Origin: Candidatus Sumerlaeota bacterium
GTDB lineage: Bacteria > Sumerlaeota > Sumerlaeia > UBA8349
Direction of reading: 5' to 3'
DNA length: 5,487 nucleotides
Assembly (NCBI GenBank): GCA_003501375.1
Contig: DNPO01000232.1
Coordinates: 1 to 5,487, forward strand
Shown: positions 4,944 through 5,487 of the stretch, piece by piece
Layout: every line of letters begins with the position of its first letter
Numbering within the stretch: position 1 is the first letter of the stretch
Notes under the pieces: generated by a model
Database searches by the model: none
What the model was told of the DNA's origin: nothing
What the model saw: only the letters and a program-made list of their open reading frames with translations
Made by a program: the position numbers and the translations under genes

Positions 4944-5487
4944 CATTTTTTTGATTCCCCCCCGACAACATCTGCTGTGCACAGTCGGGGCAATAACTGT
5001 GGGTAAATTCCGCCTGCGAGTGTTTGCGGATATACGATTCCAACTGTGTCCAGTTGCCCTTATCATCCCGTATTTTTTTGCAGCAGGCGCAGATGGGCAA
5101 CAGTCCATTGAGCTGCTTAACCTGTGCCATTGCCGAGCGCAGGTTAACAATTAACTTTTCGCGTTCTTCCTGGTGGCGCTGCACTTCCCGTTCCAGAAAG
5201 GTTACCTTGACGCACTCCCGCAGCGCTTCCATCAATTTCTGTTGATCGACAGGCTTGATGACGTAACGGTCCACGCCGATTTCAATCGCCTGCATCAAAT
5301 AATCCGTGTCGCTGTAAGCGGTGGTAACAATGATCTGCGTTTGCCGGCTCAACGCTTTAATGGCACGCGCCATGTCCAACCCGTTCATCACCGGCATGTT
5401 AATATCCGTTACCACTACATCTGGTCGATGCTCACGAAAAACTTCCAGCCCCTGCATCCCATTTTCCGCTTCATACAATACACGCAC
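4930..5487 (-). CDS. Response regulator with C-terminal Cys-rich putative zinc domain, N-terminus outside window
   Basis: The frame runs off the right edge, and roughly the first 30-40 residues of the receiver are missing; the GTG at the edge is probably internal. Counting from there, the CheY-like receiver shows phospho-acceptor Asp28 in VVVTDINMPVMNG, Thr55/Thr56 in IIVTTAYSD and Lys78 in VIKPVD. A charged, probably coiled-coil linker covers about 98-127. Next is a compact module of about 45 residues, 129-173: LLPICACCKKIRDDKGNW, then TQLESYIRKHS, then HSYCPDCAQQM. Cys133/Cys136 (with Cys135) and Cys166/Cys169 form two CxxC pairs that could hold a zinc ion. Similar tails follow receiver, PAS or GAF domains in other environmental bacteria; their function is, to my knowledge, not established. 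No DNA-binding helix-turn-helix is seen, so the output may be protein contact. Its histidine kinase is not in the window. Confidence 0.85.
   Translation of the reverse strand: MRVLYEAENGMQGLEVFREHRPDVVVTDINMPVMNGLDMARAIKALSRQTQIIVTTAYSDTDYLMQAIEIGVDRYVIKPVDQQKLMEALRECVKVTFLEREVQRHQEEREKLIVNLRSAMAQVKQLNGLLPICACCKKIRDDKGNWTQLESYIRKHSQAEFTHSYCPDCAQQMLSGGNQKNVDGV

Noticed and set aside
4905..5150. - strand frame overlapping the end of the response regulator and the antitoxin start
   Set aside because: It is an alternative frame of the regulator gene, whose CxxC domain and receiver motifs are in the other frame.

Overview
The window is bacterial, densely coded and of roughly balanced base composition. 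It holds one partial gene on the + strand and six genes on the - strand, the last of these also partial. The gene families (TMTC-like membrane TPR protein, transmembrane eukaryotic-type Ser/Thr kinase, DUF62 SAM hydrolase, receiver protein with a C-terminal Cys-rich domain, MazF/PemK toxin pair) suit a Gram-negative environmental bacterium with rich signalling, such as a member of the PVC, Acidobacteria or Desulfobacterota-like groups. That placement is a guess; nothing here fixes the phylum.

Layout from left to right. (1) Bases 3-680 (+): the end of a polytopic membrane protein with about five TPR repeats. (2) Bases 677-4142 (-): a tight three-gene cluster. Read in its own direction, it runs from a Ser/Thr protein kinase with one membrane span (4142-2466), through a SAM hydroxide adenosyltransferase (2451-1630), to ribF, the bifunctional flavokinase/FAD synthetase (1621-677). 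The gaps are 14 and 8 bases, so it looks like one operon. The ribF stop overlaps the TPR gene's stop, leaving no intergenic terminator space. (3) Bases 4143-4333: a 191-base regulatory gap. It holds a sigma70-like promoter for the kinase operon, an intrinsic-terminator-like hairpin inside the predicted leader, and two other inverted repeats. (4) Bases 4334-4908 (-): a ribbon-helix-helix antitoxin followed by a MazF/PemK-type toxin, joined by a TAATG stop/start overlap. (5) Bases 4930-5487 (-): the C-terminal part of a response regulator ending in a four-cysteine putative zinc domain; its N-terminus lies beyond the window.

Working together: the toxin-antitoxin pair forms its own small operon. 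A promoter candidate in the 3' end of the regulator gene would start its mRNA at or next to the antitoxin start codon. The kinase operon combines a membrane sensor kinase with two housekeeping-type enzymes acting on SAM and riboflavin; no functional link is evident from the sequence.

The points most worth a second look are the terminator-like hairpin that every kinase-operon transcript starting upstream must cross, the likely leaderless antitoxin mRNA, the altered HxGH motif of RibF (HRAH), and the sensor-like outer domain of the kinase. I see no CRISPR array, tRNA, rRNA or insertion sequence.
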